The position numbers were made by a program, and so were the translations under genes. Shown one piece after another: positions 36,877-45,285 of a stretch of DNA of 64,000 bases. Location: the NCBI GenBank assembly GCA_016196065.1, contig JACPYL010000010.1, forward strand, positions 1,736,001 through 1,800,000. Direction: 5' to 3'. The notes below the pieces were generated by a model, which worked only from the letters and a program-made list of their open reading frames with translations, was not told the DNA's origin and searched no databases. Within the stretch, counting starts at the first letter, position 1. Every line of letters starts with the position of its first letter. Origin of the DNA: Acidobacteriota bacterium. GTDB taxonomy: Bacteria; Acidobacteriota; Terriglobia; Terriglobales; Acidobacteriaceae.

Positions 36877-37865
36877 TGCAGTTCGGACCTCCGTGATTCA
36901 ATACCGGTTGAAGGAATAGGTTGTTCAATCTTTGCGGCTCTCCAGTGGCCATTCCGGGCCGGTAGCGCCGAAAATATCTCTCGTCCGCCAACTAAGAGAT
37001 GGGCCGGCTGATCGGCCCGCAAAGGAAGTTTCAGCAGAGAGTTGAGGCCGAGTTCTACCAGGTCTCGAATGGCAACACGCATGGCAGGAAGGACGAGTTC
37101 CGTTGAAACAGACATTGTGGAAAGTGCGTCTCCAAATTCCTTGCTCATGGGTGGGGCGGAATTTGCCGCCAGCGCTGGTCCTGGAAGATTCAATGCTTTG
37201 GCCATGGATTCGACCAGAGAAGGGTTGAGTAGAACGCTGATCTTTCCTTCGTTCTCTCCCAACTTCATCTTGAAATCCAGACTCAGCAGGCGTCCCGATG
37301 GTGGAATGAGGCGGCGAGCGGCTTTGCCAACGCTGAGATCGGAGTGGAGACGGAGATGCAATTCGTGCCAGGCGATTTCCAGTTCGCGCGCCACCATTCG
37401 ACTCATTTCGGAGAGGATTTGGACGTCGACTTCAGTCAATTCGGGTCGATCGAGAGGTTTCTCTCCGGAGCCGCCGAGCAAAAGGTCGAGGCAGGCAGCC
37501 GCAATCGGAGCGTCAATGACGACAAAGACCGGTGACGGGTGCGACTCGATCTTGAGCGCGACCGGAAGCGAACCGGGTGTGAGAGTCTCCGCGACCTGTT
37601 CGTAGAGCATCTCTCGGGCTGCGGACGGTTCGAGTTCGACCAGCGCGCGGAAATAGACGCTCAATGACCGGGCCAGTCCCCGAGCAAAGGGGCGGTGAAG
37701 ATTGCTAACGAAATCAACGGAACTTTCTGGGATTCCTGCGCCGCTTTGCGCATCCCATTTCTGGACCGATCGAAACATAAGCTTGCGCTCTGGGCGCGCA
37801 GCTGACGAGCTCTCCGGGGCGGCTACTTCGGGCGAGTTAACGACGCTCTCTTTGTTTTCGGCCAT
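36873..37865 (-). CDS. fliM: Flagellar motor switch protein FliM, lacking the usual N-terminal CheY-binding motif
   Basis: I start at the ATG at 37865 (AGGAAG about 5 bases upstream), giving 330 residues. The middle domain (SVDFVSNLHRPFARGLARSL, AREMLYEQVAETLTPGSLPV, ACLDLLLGGSGE) and the C-terminal SpoA domain (VELGLNSLLKLPLRADQPAH) mark FliM. The first 25 residues have no LSQDEIDALL-type motif, which normally binds phosphorylated CheY. It lies 8 bases after fliA and overlaps the fliN2 start by 4. Confidence 0.9.
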   Translation of the reverse strand: MAENKESVVNSPEVAAPESSSAARPERKLMFRSVQKWDAQSGAGIPESSVDFVSNLHRPFARGLARSLSVYFRALVELEPSAAREMLYEQVAETLTPGSLPVALKIESHPSPVFVVIDAPIAAACLDLLLGGSGEKPLDRPELTEVDVQILSEMSRMVARELEIAWHELHLRLHSDLSVGKAARRLIPPSGRLLSLDFKMKLGENEGKISVLLNPSLVESMAKALNLPGPALAANSAPPMSKEFGDALSTMSVSTELVLPAMRVAIRDLVELGLNSLLKLPLRADQPAHLLVGGREIFSALPARNGHWRAAKIEQPIPSTGIESRRSELQ

Positions 37866-37873
37866 GACACTTC

Positions 37874-38653
37874 CTAGGCTCCGGCTACAAACGATCGGAA
37901 GCCCTCGATTTCCTTGTCTTCGAGAAATGTGCGCAGCTTGGTCAGGGCAGCACAATGAATTTGTGAAATGCGCGATTCCCGAACATCGAGGATCGTGGCG
38001 ATTTCCTGCATGGTGAGTTGCTCGACGTAGTACAGCGAAATAACCTGCTGTTCTCTTTCGGTTAATTCGCGAATTGCCTGGGCAAGGTGCTGCTGCATCT
38101 CCGCGCGTACATAGCGGGCAAAGGGGCTGTCCTCGGGGGCTGCCGGCGCCGACTCAATCAGGTCATGGGTTTCGGTACGATCCACTCCCTGCGAGACTTG
38201 CTGGCCAACGGTTTCCAGGCTATCGAGAGTCCTGGTGAGCTTGTGAAGCGCGACCAGCGTTACACCTAGTTCTCCAGCGATTTCTTCTTCGGTGGGCTGA
38301 CGGCCCAGGCGCAGCGAAAGGTGCGTGGTGGCTTCGTCGAGCTTACGGCCGCGTGTTCGAGTGCGACGCGAAGCATGATCGAGGCTGCGAAGGCTGTCAA
38401 TGATTGCCCCGCGAATCCGAAACTGGGCATAGGACTTGAACTGAACGTTCTTGCTCGGATCGAACTTACGCGCCGCGCCGAGGAGACCGAGGACACCTGC
38501 ATGGACGAGATCCTCGAACGGGACCGACTGCGGCAAACGTTCGTGGATGCGGCGGGCGATGAATTGCACCTCCTGCAGTTGGCCAAGGACGAGCTGATCA
38601 CGCTCTTCCAGAGTCTGTGAGTTTTGAGCGTACGTCTGTTCCGCGGGTGTCAT
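37874..38653 (-). CDS. fliA: Flagellar sigma factor FliA (sigma28)
   Basis: This 259-residue protein has sigma regions 2, 3 and 4: LVHAGVLGLLGAARKFDPSK, FKSYAQFRIRGAIIDSLRSL, LGVTLVALHKL, and ERQQVISLYYVEQLTMQEIA-like text near residue 200 ending in SRISQIHCAALTKLR. It directs RNA polymerase to late flagellar genes (flagellin, flgM operon) and is held by FlgM, which is encoded at 29314-29598. It lies 31 bases after flhA and 8 before fliM. Confidence 0.95.
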   Translation of the reverse strand: MTPAEQTYAQNSQTLEERDQLVLGQLQEVQFIARRIHERLPQSVPFEDLVHAGVLGLLGAARKFDPSKNVQFKSYAQFRIRGAIIDSLRSLDHASRRTRTRGRKLDEATTHLSLRLGRQPTEEEIAGELGVTLVALHKLTRTLDSLETVGQQVSQGVDRTETHDLIESAPAAPEDSPFARYVRAEMQQHLAQAIRELTEREQQVISLYYVEQLTMQEIATILDVRESRISQIHCAALTKLRTFLEDKEIEGFRSFVAGA

Positions 38654-38684
38654 GATGTCCTCGCTGGCGTGAGACTATTTGTGG

Positions 38685-40766
38685 TCATTGGACAACTCCC
38701 ATGGCATGCACTGGAGTGGTCGCAGGAATTTCGGTCGGAGAAAGAACGACGATCTTCGGCAAAAATGGCTCGAGAATTCTCCGCAGGTAGAAGCGTCCGG
38801 GAGAGGAACAGAGCAAGACCGGAGGAGCCTGGGTCACTTGGTCTCCAAGCAAATGCTGCAGCCCTTCCAGAATTCGCCGCACCAGTGACGGATGCGGTCC
38901 GCTACCGGCGGCATAGGCAGTACCGTTGGCTGCGCGCGTACATTCGTCTTCAATCGCAGCGGCCAGGGTCACGACCTTGAGTTCTCCACGGGGATCGAGG
39001 AGTGGGCGGACGAGCGCTCGTCCCAGCGCGTGGCGGGCTGCCTCTACCAGAACGACTGGATTCTTGTTGATCGCTGCAGTTTCAACCAACGCTTCAAGAA
39101 TTGTCCCCAAATCGCGAATCGACACGCGTTCACGCAACAACTGCTGCAGAACCTTCTGTACCTCGCCCAGGGTCATCAACTTGGGAACAAGTTCCTCGAT
39201 CAACTTGGGATGGCTCTCATTCAGCAGGTCGATCAGACGTTTGGTCTCCTGTCGAGTCAGGAGTTCGTAGGCGTTCTGGCGGACAATTTCACTCAGGTGG
39301 GTGCTCATCGTCGTGGTGGGGTCGACGACGGTATAACCAAGTGAAATCGCTTTTGCCTCCAGATCTTTGGATATCCAACGGGCGGGGGCATTGAACGCGG
39401 GCTCGTGGGTATCCTGCCCAGGGATCAGGAGTGGACCATCCTGCGAACTGAGAGCCAGCAGTGAGTCGCGGCGAAGTTCCCATCGTGAGATTTCTACACC
39501 GCGCAGATACACGACATATTCGTTCTCGCGAAGAGAGAGATTGTCCGTGATGTGAATGGGCGGTACGAGAAATCCAATCTGGCGGGCTAAGTGTTTACGG
39601 AGCGCACGAATCTTGGGTAACAGTTGGCCGCTCTGCTTTTCGTCGGCGAGTGGGACCAAGCCGAAGCCAACCTCGAGCGCCAGGTCGTCGAGCTTGAAGG
39701 TTGAATTGGCGATCTCTGGCGCTGCAGTTGCCGGTGCGCCCGCCTTCGCTGTAGTTGTTGCCAGCGCCTTGGGGTCGTCGATTTTTTCTTTGATGCGGCG
39801 GGCAACCGCGACCAGGACCAGGGCAGCCAGCACGAATGACAGTTTTGGCATGCCGGGCACGAGTGCGAGCAGCAACATAGCACCCGCGGCCAGCCACAAT
39901 GGTCGTTTCTTGCCAAACACCTGTTGCCGGACGTCAGTGGCGAGGCTGGCATCGGACGAAGCGCGCGTCAATACCATCGCGCCCGCTACTGAAACCAGCA
40001 GCGAAGGAATGATGCTGACCAGGCCGTTGCCAACGGTGAGAATGGTGTAGGTCTTGAGCGCTTCCTGGAAAGCCAGGCCCTGCTGGAATACACCGATCAA
40101 GAAGCCGGCGATAATATTGATGGCTGTGATCAGAATCGTGGCCATGGAATCGCGCTGGTTAAAGCGCGCAGCGCCGTCCATGGCACCGTAGAACTCAGCT
40201 TCTCGCGCAATTTTCTCGCGACGCTCGCGAGCCTGGTGCTCGTCGATCAGGCCGGCATTCAGGTCGGCGTCGATCGCCATCTGCTTGCCGGGCATTGCAT
40301 CCAACGTAAAGCGGGCGGTGACTTCCGCCGTTCGCACTGCGCCGTGACTCACGACGAGGTACTGAATTGCGATCAAGGCGAGGAACAACACAAATCCGAC
40401 AACGTAATTGCCGCCGACGACGAACTGTCCAAAAGCCTCAATGACTTTGCCGGCTGCCTCGGAGCCCTGGCTGCCGTTGAGCAGAATTCGGCGACTGGAC
40501 GCAAGGTCAAGAGAAAGGCGAAACAAGGTCAGGAGCAGCAGGAGACTGGGGAAAACGGAGAATTGCGCCGGCTTTAGGATCTGCACGGCCGCCAGCAGCA
40601 CCAGTACCGAGACCGTGATGCTGAGGGTGAATAGCAGGTCGAGAGCAAAACTGGGGAGCGGCACCAGCATGACGAACACCATGCCTACCGTCATTGCGGG
40701 AAGCGCCCAGTCTGCGCCACCTTTCTTGATCTCGGTTAACAGGTCGAGTTTTGCGGCCTTCGCCAT
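38685..40766 (-). CDS. flhA: Flagellar export apparatus protein FlhA
   Basis: This 693-residue protein has eight predicted membrane helices in residues 15-325, with the FHIPEP signature region (AMPGKQMAIDADLNAGLIDE, AREKIAREAEFYGAMDGAAR-type text near 205). A large C-terminal cytoplasmic domain (about 355-693) docks substrate-chaperone complexes. It is a core component of the flagellar type III secretion gate. It lies between flhB and fliA; no flhF or flhG follows, unlike in many polar-flagellate bacteria. Confidence 0.97.
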   Translation of the reverse strand: MAKAAKLDLLTEIKKGGADWALPAMTVGMVFVMLVPLPSFALDLLFTLSITVSVLVLLAAVQILKPAQFSVFPSLLLLLTLFRLSLDLASSRRILLNGSQGSEAAGKVIEAFGQFVVGGNYVVGFVLFLALIAIQYLVVSHGAVRTAEVTARFTLDAMPGKQMAIDADLNAGLIDEHQARERREKIAREAEFYGAMDGAARFNQRDSMATILITAINIIAGFLIGVFQQGLAFQEALKTYTILTVGNGLVSIIPSLLVSVAGAMVLTRASSDASLATDVRQQVFGKKRPLWLAAGAMLLLALVPGMPKLSFVLAALVLVAVARRIKEKIDDPKALATTTAKAGAPATAAPEIANSTFKLDDLALEVGFGLVPLADEKQSGQLLPKIRALRKHLARQIGFLVPPIHITDNLSLRENEYVVYLRGVEISRWELRRDSLLALSSQDGPLLIPGQDTHEPAFNAPARWISKDLEAKAISLGYTVVDPTTTMSTHLSEIVRQNAYELLTRQETKRLIDLLNESHPKLIEELVPKLMTLGEVQKVLQQLLRERVSIRDLGTILEALVETAAINKNPVVLVEAARHALGRALVRPLLDPRGELKVVTLAAAIEDECTRAANGTAYAAGSGPHPSLVRRILEGLQHLLGDQVTQAPPVLLCSSPGRFYLRRILEPFLPKIVVLSPTEIPATTPVHAMGVVQ

Positions 40767-40796
40767 TGCTTCCGTTCCTTCGTTTCTTTCGTTCGT

Positions 40797-41864
40797 CTAT
40801 TTCGTTCGTTTTGCGTCCTGCCGTACCTTGGCCTGCGCACGGAAAATAACCGCCAGGATTTCAGCCACAGCCGTATACAGCTTGGCGGGAATCTCGCGGC
40901 CCACCGGCACGACTCGATACATCAACTGTGCAAGCGGGGGATTTTCAACAATTGGAATTCCATGCCAGCGCGCCACCTCTTTGATTTGCAAAGCCAAAAG
41001 ATCGCGCGCCTTGGCGACGACCATAGGCGCTGGCATATCCAACTCGTAGCGGACCGCAATGGCAAAGTGCGTTGGATTGGCGATTACCACGGTTGCGGTT
41101 TGCGCATCGCGCAACATCTGGGCGCGTCGAATGCGGCGTTGCAGTTGGCGTATCCGGGATTTAACTGCCGGATTTCCTTCTGTCTCTTTGTATTCCTGGC
41201 GCAGATCGTCTTTGCTCATGCGGAGATCGCTTTCGTGTTTGCGCCAGACGAGTAGATAGTCGATCGCAGCCCAGACCAGCAGGATGAGCAACGACTTCCA
41301 CGTAACTTCAAACAGCAGGGCGAAGGTCAACCGCAGGAAAGAGAACAGATCCACGTTGGATGCACTGATGATCGCGGGCCATTCGCGCATGATCACGCGT
41401 GCCCCGCAATACGCCATCGCAGAAAAAGGGAGCAAGGATTTCAGCAGTCCGCTCAGACCGGAAAGCGAGAAGAGTTGCTGGAGTTTAGCGACAGGATTGA
41501 TTCGCTTGAGATTCGGAGTCAGCGGGTCGGTTGCAAAGGTAAATCCACCTTGCGCGAGACTGCTGGCAAGAGCAATCGTAAATGCTCCCACCATTGCGGG
41601 CACGGCCCAGCGCAGGAGCTCAACACTGGTCCAAAGAAACACCGCACTGGCCGGCTGCAGTGTGGATTGCAAGGAGAACTCGAGGCTCGACCGCAAGAAT
41701 CCGCGCCACGCTTCGACGGCGTGGGATGCTTGCCATGCAAAGATACCGAATGCCGCCGCCGCCGCGAGCACGCTGGGGAGTTCGCGCGTGCGGACGACCT
41801 GGCCCTGTTCACGGGCCTTTTGGCGTCGACGCGGTGTCGGTTTTTCTGTCTTGTGCTCGGACAT
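40797..41864 (-). CDS. flhB: Flagellar export specificity switch protein FlhB
   Basis: The protein has 355 residues with four membrane helices and the autocleavage motif NPTH in VVIANPTHFAIAVRYELD (about residue 265). The N-terminus (EKTEKPTPRRRQKAREQGQV-type) is characteristic. Cleavage at NPTH switches export from hook to filament substrates, together with FliK. It lies 5 bases after fliR and 30 before flhA. Confidence 0.97.
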   Translation of the reverse strand: MSEHKTEKPTPRRRQKAREQGQVVRTRELPSVLAAAAAFGIFAWQASHAVEAWRGFLRSSLEFSLQSTLQPASAVFLWTSVELLRWAVPAMVGAFTIALASSLAQGGFTFATDPLTPNLKRINPVAKLQQLFSLSGLSGLLKSLLPFSAMAYCGARVIMREWPAIISASNVDLFSFLRLTFALLFEVTWKSLLILLVWAAIDYLLVWRKHESDLRMSKDDLRQEYKETEGNPAVKSRIRQLQRRIRRAQMLRDAQTATVVIANPTHFAIAVRYELDMPAPMVVAKARDLLALQIKEVARWHGIPIVENPPLAQLMYRVVPVGREIPAKLYTAVAEILAVIFRAQAKVRQDAKRTK

Positions 41865-41869
41865 TACAT

Positions 41870-42637
41870 TTACCTGGCTAACACCAACACACGTTCGGTC
41901 AGAGAGAGCGATTGCTGCATGACTTTGGAAAACAGGGTCGGCCAGTAAGGAAGCGCTCCTGCCAGCAACAAAACAGAGAGCATGGCTTTCACCGCTGGTC
42001 CGAGAAATAGAACTGGCATCTGCGGAGCAGCTTTGCTCAACAGTCCCAGCAGGAGGTCCGCGACAATCGTGGCCGCGAGAACCGGGGCGGCGATCTGTAC
42101 GCCGAGTCCGAGAATGCTTCCTCCGCAGCGCAAGATGGCCACAAAGAATCCAGGGCCGAAGGTTGCGAGACCGGGAGGAACGCTCTCGAAACTCTGCGCC
42201 AGCAGACGCAAGATCCAGTGATGAACATCGAGCGCAAGGAACGTCAGCAGGGCCATTAATTCCGTGAACAGCGATACCACTGTGGTTTCGACCTGGGTTT
42301 GCGGATCGAGAATATTGACCAGCGAGTAGCCCATCTGCACGCTCATAACGTGACCCGCGACCTGAACCCCTTCGAACAGCAGGTTGGTGGTGATACCCAT
42401 TCCGACTCCGACCAGAACTTCACATCCCAGTACCCAAAGCCACCGCTCGACTGGCGGGGTCTGCAATCTTCCGGAGAGCGCGGGATACAGAACCGCCGTG
42501 ATCGCGATCATGAGGACAGCTTTCATCCGGACCGGAATTGCAGCGTGGCCAAAGAACGGCACGAAGATCATCAGTCCCGAAATGCGGGAGCCTATGACCA
42601 GCAATGCGCCGAGGAATTTGGCCAGTGGAATGTCCAT
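41870..42637 (-). CDS. fliR: Flagellar export apparatus protein FliR
   Basis: I start at the ATG at 42637, two bases after the fliQ stop (TAAGCATGG), giving 255 residues beginning MDIPLAKFLGALLVIGSRIS. There are about six membrane helices, with motifs IPVRMKAVLMIAITAVLYPA and LLFEGVQVAGHVMSVQMGYS. FliR forms the export gate with FliP and FliQ. Confidence 0.95.
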   Translation of the reverse strand: MDIPLAKFLGALLVIGSRISGLMIFVPFFGHAAIPVRMKAVLMIAITAVLYPALSGRLQTPPVERWLWVLGCEVLVGVGMGITTNLLFEGVQVAGHVMSVQMGYSLVNILDPQTQVETTVVSLFTELMALLTFLALDVHHWILRLLAQSFESVPPGLATFGPGFFVAILRCGGSILGLGVQIAAPVLAATIVADLLLGLLSKAAPQMPVLFLGPAVKAMLSVLLLAGALPYWPTLFSKVMQQSLSLTERVLVLAR

Positions 42638-42639
42638 GC

Positions 42640-42906
42640 TTAGCGGTAGCTCCCCAGGGTTGAGAAAAGGTCGATCGTGAAATGAGCCATCTGGCGCCAC
42701 ATCCACGGCATCATGACGAAAGCAGCGGCGGCGGACGCGAGCAGGCGAGGAACCGTGGAAATGGTCGAGTCCTGCAAGGAAGTCAACACCTGCGCAATAT
42801 TGATGAGAAGGCTGACTACAAGAGCTACGCCCAGGATTGGTCCACCCAAACGGAAGACTTCAAGCAGCGTGCGTTGCCCGAGTTGGACCACTTGTTCAAC
42901 AGGCAT
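42640..42906 (-). CDS. fliQ: Flagellar export apparatus protein FliQ
   Basis: This 88-residue protein has two membrane helices and the FliQ signatures LEVFRLGGPILGVALVVSLL and INIAQVLTSLQDSTISTVPR. It starts 4 bases after the fliP stop and belongs to the fliO-fliP-fliQ-fliR-flhB-flhA export block. Confidence 0.96.
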   Translation of the reverse strand: MPVEQVVQLGQRTLLEVFRLGGPILGVALVVSLLINIAQVLTSLQDSTISTVPRLLASAAAAFVMMPWMWRQMAHFTIDLFSTLGSYR

Positions 42907-42910
42907 AGTT

Positions 42911-43780
42911 TTATCCGAAGGCCTTCATGAGCGACCCGATAACTAGATTCCAGCCGTCCACCATGACGAACAACAGCAATTTCACCGGCGTGGAAATCAC
43001 GACCGGGGGGAGTTGAAACATTCCGATCGAGGTCGTGATGGAGGCAACGACCATGTCAATAATCAGGAATGGAAGAAAGAGGACGGCGCCAATCTGGAAT
43101 CCAGTCCGTAGTTCAGAAATGATGTAAGCGGGAACGACCACGCGCAGAGAAATATCCTTCGGATCGCGCGGACGAGGTTCCTTTGCCAAATCGATGAAGA
43201 GTGCCAGATCTTTTTCACGCACGAAGTGCAGCATGAAGTCCTCGACCGGTTGCGCGGCTCGCGTGAAGGCATGCATGGCGGTAATCCGGCCCTGCTGATA
43301 CGGTTCCACTGCGTTGTGGACGATCACGGTGCCCACCGGTTGCATGACAAAGAAGGTGAGGATCAACGCCAGTCCGATGAGCGTCTGGTTGGAAGGCGTG
43401 GTTTGCAGCCCAAGAGCCTGGCGCAGGAAATGGAAGACGACCAACAGCCGCGCAAACGGGGTAATACACAGCAGGATCGACGGAATGAGCGTCAGAAAGG
43501 TCAGCAGGACGGCAATGTTCAGCGCCGAATTGTTTCCGACTCCGATGATTCGAATTTCACCGTTCTGTTCTTTGGAGTCCTTCGTGGGCAGCACGGGAGG
43601 GGGCGAATCATCCTTTGACGATTGCGGAGTCCCGGGTGTTGCGGGAGTTGGGTCTACTGATGCCGGGAGAGTAGCTGGAGTAGATGCAAGCGCCGGCTCA
43701 ATCTCAGCGGCGGTCGAGACCGCTGGGATCATGAGGAGCATGATCCCTGCCAGCAAGCTTGTGAGGCGAGGAAACTTCAT
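42911..43780 (-). CDS. fliP: Flagellar export apparatus protein FliP
   Basis: The protein has 289 residues. An N-terminal signal peptide (about 1-24) and a Pro/Ser-rich linker (about 25-75) precede the conserved core: LTFLTLIPSILLCITPFARL, FHFLRQALGLQTTPSNQTLI, FQIGAVLFLPFLIIDMVVAS. The linker is longer than usual. The start overlaps the fliO stop by 4 bases. Confidence 0.96.
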   Translation of the reverse strand: MKFPRLTSLLAGIMLLMIPAVSTAAEIEPALASTPATLPASVDPTPATPGTPQSSKDDSPPPVLPTKDSKEQNGEIRIIGVGNNSALNIAVLLTFLTLIPSILLCITPFARLLVVFHFLRQALGLQTTPSNQTLIGLALILTFFVMQPVGTVIVHNAVEPYQQGRITAMHAFTRAAQPVEDFMLHFVREKDLALFIDLAKEPRPRDPKDISLRVVVPAYIISELRTGFQIGAVLFLPFLIIDMVVASITTSIGMFQLPPVVISTPVKLLLFVMVDGWNLVIGSLMKAFG

Positions 43781-44259
43781 CGGAGCAAGCCGGCATCGAC
43801 AGATTTGTTTTGCAGCACTGCAGAAAACGATCCCTGGTCGTTAAGTTTTGCGAGCATAGAGACGCTGCCGGTCGAGCCTCCCAGAAGGAAGCTCTCGCAA
43901 TCGACTCTGACAATGGCAAGAAATCGCTTATCGCCCAGTGAGACGCTCTCACAAACGCGCATGCGCTTTTGCGGAGCGCGCATGTTCCTGAAGTAGCGCA
44001 GAAGGACATTCCAGATGCCGCGCTGGGAAGAATTTGAGGGCAGCTCGAGCTTGCCTTCGGAAGTTGGACTCGGCGAGAGCGGGTTGGGCGTGCGCGATGT
44101 AGACGAAGCGGTTCGAGTACGCAGGGCGGTCGTACGGCGTCCGCGTTGCTTCCCAATATCTTTTGCGCGGCTGGTCCGGCGATTCCGGAGAGCAGGCTGC
44201 CGCGCAGGTTCTGTGCTTTCAACTTCGGTCACGCCAACTTCGGGAACATCGATAATCAT
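43777..44259 (-). CDS. fliO: FliO-like flagellar biosynthesis protein without an evident membrane segment
   Basis: The 160-residue protein sits exactly between fliN and fliP. Its last 70 residues match the cytoplasmic FliO domain (KRMRVCESVSLGDKRFLAIV, RVDCESFLLGGSTGSVSMLA). FliO normally has one membrane helix before this domain. Here the first 90 residues are Arg/Ser/Thr-rich and polar, with only a short amphipathic stretch (IWNVLLRYFRNM). Either FliO works as a soluble or peripheral protein here, or the helix is lost. It overlaps its neighbours by 4 bases on both sides. Confidence 0.78.
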   Translation of the reverse strand: MIIDVPEVGVTEVESTEPARQPALRNRRTSRAKDIGKQRGRRTTALRTRTASSTSRTPNPLSPSPTSEGKLELPSNSSQRGIWNVLLRYFRNMRAPQKRMRVCESVSLGDKRFLAIVRVDCESFLLGGSTGSVSMLAKLNDQGSFSAVLQNKSVDAGLLR

Positions 44260-44522
44260 AGGAGCTCCGTAATTCTTGCGGCCAGGTGATCGCCGACGAC
44301 GTCAAGCTTGGCCCAGGCCATTAGTTTTCCGTTCACCAGGACCGGTATTTGAGCACCGGCGGGAATGGTCCCCTGCACAATCGAGCCCGGTGCCAGATGC
44401 AGTAACTCCTGCACTGAAAAACGTTCCAGGACAGTTTCTAAACAAACGGTTAAGGGTATCCATCCCAGCTTTTTCAGCGGGTTATTGACCGTCACCGTTG
44501 GTTGCTCGATCACTTCAGCCAT
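44256..44522 (-). CDS. fliN: Flagellar motor switch protein FliN (short form)
   Basis: This 88-residue protein is essentially one SpoA domain: WIPLTVCLETVLERFSVQEL, LLHLAPGSIVQGTIPAGAQI, VLVNGKLMAWAKLDVVGDHL. It forms the lower C-ring with FliM. It is 27 bases downstream of fliL and overlaps fliO by 4 bases. It is one of two FliN-type proteins here; the other (36103-36876) is three times longer. Confidence 0.92.
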   Translation of the reverse strand: MAEVIEQPTVTVNNPLKKLGWIPLTVCLETVLERFSVQELLHLAPGSIVQGTIPAGAQIPVLVNGKLMAWAKLDVVGDHLAARITELL

Positions 44523-44549
44523 TGCGACTTCGCTCCGTCGTTCGATACT

Positions 44550-45014
44550 TCAGCGCTGTACCAGGAATTCCGTGAAGTACACTTCGCGTACTCCGAGCTC
44601 GGGCAATCGCTCCTTCAGAGCGGCCAGAATCTGTTCTTTCAACTTCCGCTTCCCTTCCACTGTGGTTACATCCTGAGGCTTCGCTGCCATGAGGACGTTC
44701 AGGATGGCGTCCCTCAAAATCGCGGTAGGCGATACCACATTGCTCTTCGAATCCTTGAGGTCGCGATCAAGACCCAGGTCGATCCCCACTCGCAGATAAG
44801 TGCGCTGGTCGGGATCGTCGATATTGAGAGTGAAGGTCTCGAGGTGTAATACGGCCGCCACCGGAGCCGATGACGAATGGCCGGGCGCGGCCTCCGCCGA
44901 GGTATGCCGCAGCCAGAAAAAATAGACGGCGGCATTCAACCCCAATGTGACCAATACGGCGAGAATCACCGTCGTCTTACTCGACTTGCCATTCTTGCTT
45001 TCAGGAGTACTCAT
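44550..45014 (-). CDS. fliL: Flagellar basal-body associated protein FliL
   Basis: The 154-residue protein has one N-terminal membrane helix (TTVILAVLVTLGLNAAVYFF) and a periplasmic FliL domain (LETFTLNIDDPDQRTYLRVG, ILNVLMAAKPQDVTTVEGKR, LGVREVYFTEFLVQ). FliL rings surround the stator and raise torque. It starts after a 271-base gap that holds a sigma54-like promoter and two hairpins, and heads the fliL-fliN-fliO-fliP-fliQ-fliR-flhB-flhA-fliA-fliM run. Confidence 0.92.
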   Translation of the reverse strand: MSTPESKNGKSSKTTVILAVLVTLGLNAAVYFFWLRHTSAEAAPGHSSSAPVAAVLHLETFTLNIDDPDQRTYLRVGIDLGLDRDLKDSKSNVVSPTAILRDAILNVLMAAKPQDVTTVEGKRKLKEQILAALKERLPELGVREVYFTEFLVQR

Positions 45015-45044
45015 AAACGTCGATCAGGTTGTCAGCTCAAGAAG

Positions 45045-45060
45045 TGCAACTTCGCTGCCG
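45045..45060 (-). promoter_or_regulatory. Sigma54-like promoter before fliL
   Basis: On the minus strand CGGCAGCGAAGTTGCA. It has the invariant GG and GC separated by 10 bases, and TTGCA at -12; the consensus is TGGCAC-N5-TTGCA. The predicted start is about 20 bases before the fliL ATG at 45014. Confidence 0.55.
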
Positions 45061-45145
45061 AGAATAGGGCTGGAACGCTGTGCGGACGAAATAGCGTGGA
45101 ACTGCTGGAAGGGGTCATGCCTACAACGACTTAGGGCGCGGCGGG

Positions 45146-45177
45146 TGCCAGCGCCGTGATTCGATCACGGTATGGCA
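45146..45177. repeat. Stepped hairpin in the flgE-fliL gap
   Basis: TGCCA (45146-45150) and CCGTGAT (45154-45160) pair with ATCACGG (45164-45170) and TGGCA (45173-45177): 7 base pairs with a 3-base loop, then 5 more after a small internal bulge. No T-run on either side, so probably an RNA structure rather than a terminator. Confidence 0.55.
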
Positions 45178-45207
45178 GATGCGCTCAATTAGAGCAAAGA
45201 CAGAGGG

Positions 45208-45253
45208 GAGGCGATTCCGTCGATCGATGCTTCGATCTTGCCGGAATCGCCTC
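45208..45253. repeat. Long hairpin after flgE
   Basis: GAGGCGATTCCG (45208-45219) pairs perfectly with CGGAATCGCCTC (45242-45253); inside it GATCGA (45222-45227) pairs with TCGATC (45232-45237). It begins 32 bases after the flgE stop (minus strand). It may protect or terminate the flgE transcript; the T-run after it is weak. Confidence 0.65.
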
Positions 45254-45285
45254 TCATCGAGAGCTAACCAAACGACGCGCGCCGC

